From: Albula goreensis
Taxonomy: Eukaryota > Chordata > Actinopteri > Albuliformes > Albulidae
Length of the DNA stretch: 64,000 nucleotides
Direction: 5' to 3'
Assembly (NCBI GenBank): GCA_022829145.1
Contig: CM040751.1
Span: 6,203,364 to 6,267,363, forward strand
In this document: piece after piece, positions 59,746 to 64,000 of the stretch
Position numbering within the stretch: position 1 is the first letter of the stretch
Layout: every line of letters starts with the position of its first letter
Notes under the pieces: model-generated
Database searches by the model: none
Seen by the model: only the letters and a program-made list of their open reading frames with translations
Told to the model about the DNA's origin: nothing
Translations under genes and position numbers: made by a program

Positions 59746-62700
59746 AGAGTGGATGGGGATTTATTTAGATTTCATGAATTCTTTACAAGGGAGGAGTTCA
59801 TATGGTCAGTGAATTTTAATTCATAACTGAGGGTATTAAGCTTGAAAAAGCGTTCATGTTTCTTTATTTCCTCTGTCTCCCTGTTGCAAACTGGAGAAAC
59901 ATCACTTTTTGATTTTAATTACTACTTATCGCAAAAATATTATGTGTTTGTTTATATGAACATGGCTTTTCTGCATAAAATGTTGTAGACCTGGCAGTAA
60001 TGGGTTAGAAATTATGCTTTTTAATAATGTGCATTGTAATAATCCACCAGGTGAAATGCTTATCGCGGTGTTGTTCAGTTAACTGATACTATATCATATT
60101 ATCCATTGAGACTGTGAATATGAATTCTCAAGATTAACAATACAGTATTGACTTGATTTGCTTTTGACTCAGTTATAACCGTATTTAAAATAAAGAAATG
60201 CACATTTTTAAGCATTCACAGAACATGGAACTTTGTTTTTATTTTGTTCGTGTATTCGATCTGTCTCAATATAAAGCCAGGATGACTGTAATTGACAGCA
60301 GCTTTTAAGGGTAAGTGTCATTATGGGTTGACAGGATTTGTGGACATAGCTGTCGTGATCCCCACGGATCTCACAGGACAACTGTCTGTCTGTGCAAAGA
60401 GGATTGTGAATATATACTCTGGCTCAAAGAAAATAGTTAAAAGCCTGTATGAAAGACCTCAAAGGGGACAGTCAGATAATGACAGAATCAAGATTCAATA
60501 AAAAAACCTTTTTTAGCGAAATTTGTATTGCTTTATATACAGGAGTGCGAGAGTACGGTTATGTATTACACACATACACGCGTACAGACACTCAAACACA
60601 CTAATCAGACACACTTTGAGAGCGTCTGAAATTCAGTCAGAACAGCGTTTAGTCTCTTCAAGGGCACATGCTGTTACTTCAGAATGAAAAGACATTTCAG
60701 TTCCAAAGGACATGTTTGGTTATGTCCCAAAAATGCTATTCACTCAAGAAAATGATGTTGTAATATAAAGTCTTTTTTGATTTCATAGTTTTTTTTCCCC
60801 ATTAGTCTTGCAAGGTATTTGGGCCGGTCCTTGGACCTTGGGAACTCGGCAAGATGAAAAAAAAAGGAGAAAAACATTTTGTTAGAGTCTGTAACTTTGC
60901 AGTACATACCTTCATGGCAGGAAAAGAGAGTGTATTGGCCAGGATTCAATGTACTCTTCTCTTGTACATTTTATATTTATTTACAATTGAATGAGAGTTA
61001 TGCTTTTTCTCTGCAAGGACAGCTTTGCACTACTTGCCAAACCGTGTCATTGAAGATAAAAAAATGTAACATGCTTTCAATTGTTAGCCAAACATAACCA
61101 CTCATGTTGACTGACTCCTAAACTTTGTGTTTCCGTGGAACTCCACCACATTACGTGTGACCTAAAATCCTCTGCATTTATGACACCACAAGCAGTGTGT
61201 CAAGCCGTTGGGGTAATTTCCAAAATGTCTTCACAACAGGTTTTATACCACCAGGTTTCAACCACATGAAATGCCATTGTATTCACAAAACACACAACTG
61301 TCCTCATTCTCACCAAAACAAAACTCTCCTCCCTATTTCATTTCGGTCAACTCCCCTTTTAGGCCCTACCCTGGGACCGCCACCATGCAGGAAGTGCAAC
61401 CATGACAATTTCTAACCTAACCATACAATATGACTCCCACCACATGACTGGTTGATCTACATTGCACACATCAGACAAAGACAGTGATATTTCCATTCTC
61501 TGTAATAACTTTATTAGACAGACTTCTGTTCAATTTGAGCTTCTTGGTTTGATGTTGTGCCGTTCTGTGTCCTTCGAAAATCAATATAAAAATAAACACA
61601 TCAGAAATGGAATGCTCACATTTCTTTGTATGTTTTAAATTACTTTGTTGCTGACATGCTCAAAAACTCCAGGCAGAGAAATGCACAAATATCAGTCAGA
61701 TACATTTGCAAACTATCCAACTCCTTACTTAGAAAACGCTGACAAATAAATATTAGTATTCTCCCAGAAGGTTTATTCTTTCATATTTGTATTAAAAATA
61801 CAAACCCAAAGGTAAAATTGAACCCATAAAGACAAATTGAATCTGCAAAATGTTATTTTTATGTAATGTCTGTGGAGGAATACAATACGCTTGAGGCTCA
61901 TGACTTTGAGTTGGCGATGACCGTGATAGTTTTGTCAGCGGGAACAGTTGGTGCCATCATTTGACATCCAGTGATTGGGAGCGGTCGCTGCTCTGGAAAG
62001 CTTTTGCACCTGTGCCTGGGTAAACTGTCATCTCCGCACGTTTGCCCACTTTAAAACTTCTGCCAGGAGAAAACGGGGACAGCCACATTCAGGTCACATT
62101 TTACTCAAACGTGCAGCCCACCTGGTCTTTGCATGGACTGCGAGACATGCGCGCACACGTGTATTCACGAGTTTTTTTGGGGCTTGTCTGTCGTGTCAAC
62201 CAACGTGCTCCAGGCCTCAGGCCCACATTTCTGTTACCCAGTTCAGCTCCCTCCCTTTTGCTTTTTTTTTAATGAGCGTACCAACACACATCAAGCCACA
62301 TCCAGGTCTACATGCTCCCTCTGAGGCTAGTCAGATCTATATTATCTGTATATTACATGTATCATATCCTGCACAATTTGCATATTGCGATTATGTATAT
62401 CATATACATGCTGTTTGCTTTTCATGAACATCAATGCCAGTAAAATTATGCATTCAGTGCATTATTTTATCAATGAATGCGTTCCGATATCAACTGCACT
62501 TATGTACTTGAACATAAATCAGAATACATTTTAAAAAGGGTCGGGTTCCAGTAAATGTGTCTACTTTTAGGATGTTAAGTATAAGCGTATCTGTATACTC
62601 ACAGTATGTAGTCTTTCATGCGTGTGCGAATACACTATCGATCTGATAATGTAGTAAAGCACTTTCACTCAGTTGTTTAATTTTCAGGGCTCTTAATACA

Positions 62701-63170
62701 TTTGCTTTTTATGCAAAGGCCTTGTCCAGACCAATTTCTTGAGTGTTATTTTTAAATAAGTGAAGTACAGCTCTAAATGGCAAATGTGATTAAAAATTGA
62801 CCAAGGTCAAGTCCTGTAAAAAGGAGAACACTGTAATATAATCAATATGGCTCAGGATTACTTTGGAATAGCAGTGCGGAGTGCATTCCACTGAGCACAA
62901 ATTCAGTGTCCAGATCAATTTTTGATAGTTTCACGTTTGGGACACACAGTTGTAAAATTTTTTTTTTTTAAAGGTTGCTTTAATTGAATACCTGGTTTTG
63001 TCTGACAGTAAATAATATGCATGGCACTGAGCAATGTGCTTGCCCTCACTCCACACCTCATTTGAACATCAACCCACCCAAAGGCATGCGAGTTTGATTG
63101 ATGCTTTCAAAAAGCGTTGGTGTTGAGGAGGAGAATGACTGCTGTACCTGTCTGACATTGGCTAACTTGC
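59746..63170. other. Gene-free AT-rich stretch
   Basis: Frames at 60292-60501 and 61975-62427 (150 codons) were inspected. The latter overlaps two other open frames and has no domain, so it is not called. No tRNA, SINE or transposon end is recognised. A poly(T) is present near 62959-62970. Confidence 0.48.
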
Positions 63171-63253
63171 TTCAGAGCTAATGTCACATGACACCATGGA
63201 AAATGAAGAACCTGTTTCAGAGCTAATGTCACATGATACCATAGAAAATAAGG
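63171..63253. repeat. 45-bp tandem duplication, two copies
   Basis: TTCAGAGCTAATGTCACATG is present at 63171 and again at 63216. The match continues through CACCATGGAAAATGA and TACCATAGAAAATAA, giving a period of 45 bp with a few substitutions. It is a small local duplication of moderate age. Confidence 0.93.
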
Positions 63254-64000
63254 TATTTAATTTATTTTGGTCTCTCTTCCTATGATGCTTTTGCTTCAGA
63301 TGGATTTGTTGCTGGAAAGTACAGTTGCAAAAGTCAGACAATTGATAATATTGCAGAATTCTCTGTAAATAAGGAAAGAATGTGTAACACAACTATAGGA
63401 TTTCCTTTCGTCAAGTTTTGGCTATAGCCAATTTTAGCTTTATTTTCCCCATTCAGAAATCAGGTTGGGTATTTTTTACAGATCTATTTTTTTACAGATT
63501 TCAATCATTTATGTCTGATGTCTTCATTCCGTTCTCATTTGTGCCATGTTTCCCGCTATGTAAAATAGCCTCATGTTGATTTGAACAGGCCTTTGATACG
63601 ACACAATCTGTCTGATGTGGCAAGCATAATTAATGGCATTGAAAGTCCAGATTCTGTGGCCTGTTTTCTTTCATCTCTGTCTATATGCCGGTTTTCTAGT
63701 TGTGACGCAAATGTAATTGGTGCGCTATTCTTCGCCCAACAGGCCCTCCTCGGCTGCATTTTTGAACCTCCATATTCATTTTCTTTCCTCTCAGAATCGG
63801 TGTTTCTCTTATTTGCTTTCAGTTGGTTTTCATAATGCTTGTGAAGGAGACTGAAATAGCAAGGATGGTTCATTGCAATTGGAGCGACAAATATCCAAGC
63901 AGAGACCTGCTTCTGTTATTTTCAGGGTAGTTGTCTTTCCTTTTTTAGTCCACCATTACGGCCCCTGAAAAAAGCTTATTTCTGAGGTTGTTCGTTTTGA
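63254..64000. other. Gene-free AT-rich end of window
   Basis: Complementary short frames at 63571-63873 on both strands have no domain. No repeat or exon is recognised, and the window ends in ordinary sequence. Confidence 0.5.

Noticed and set aside
61975-62427. 150-codon plus-strand frame as a gene
   Set aside because: Two other frames overlap it and the translation has no family resemblance.

Overview
The window looks like about 64 kb of AT-rich, intron-like or intergenic DNA from a vertebrate, most likely a ray-finned fish. The evidence for a fish is a tRNA-headed SINE with the body typical of fish V-SINEs (about 4928-5118), a minus-strand copy of the 3' tail shared by many teleost SINEs (40623-40672), a short DNA-transposon derivative with inverted ends of a kind common in teleosts (51090-51509), and many (TG)n, (CT)n and poly(T) tracts. 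I found no host protein-coding exon, rRNA or tRNA gene that I can support. The longest open frames lie in tandem repeats or in a retroelement, and the rest are short and unrecognisable.

Layout. 1-825: a microsatellite and plain sequence. 826-1540: a 33-bp minisatellite with a visible five-unit higher-order pattern. 1541-4927: plain AT-rich DNA. 4928-9785: a SINE with a young non-autonomous LTR retroelement joined to its 3' end. The LTR element has LTRs of 411 and 480 bp, a GTAG target duplication, a polypurine tract, a short zinc-knuckle protein region, and about 2.8 kb of a 48-bp repeat encoding a proline- and cysteine-containing 16-residue unit. It carries no polymerase region. 9786-64000: a long gene-poor stretch in which AT-rich DNA is broken by short GC- and CpG-rich islands, near 9860-10150, 11930-12320, 29830-30060, 30740-31090, 40960-41450, 42900-43160, 44090-44420, 50420-50560, 54110-54330 and 58720-58920. 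Several of these hold homeodomain-type TAAT cores, G-quadruplex-prone runs or palindromes. The pattern resembles a gene desert with embedded cis-regulatory elements, but conservation cannot be tested from one sequence.

No genes here work together in an operon or pathway. The three items most worth following are the LTR element with its repeat-rich protein and no pol, the 27-bp inverted repeat with a 40-bp loop at 58627-58720, and the two CpG-island/G-quadruplex blocks at 11930-12320 and 40960-41450, which could be promoters or enhancers of an unannotated transcript.
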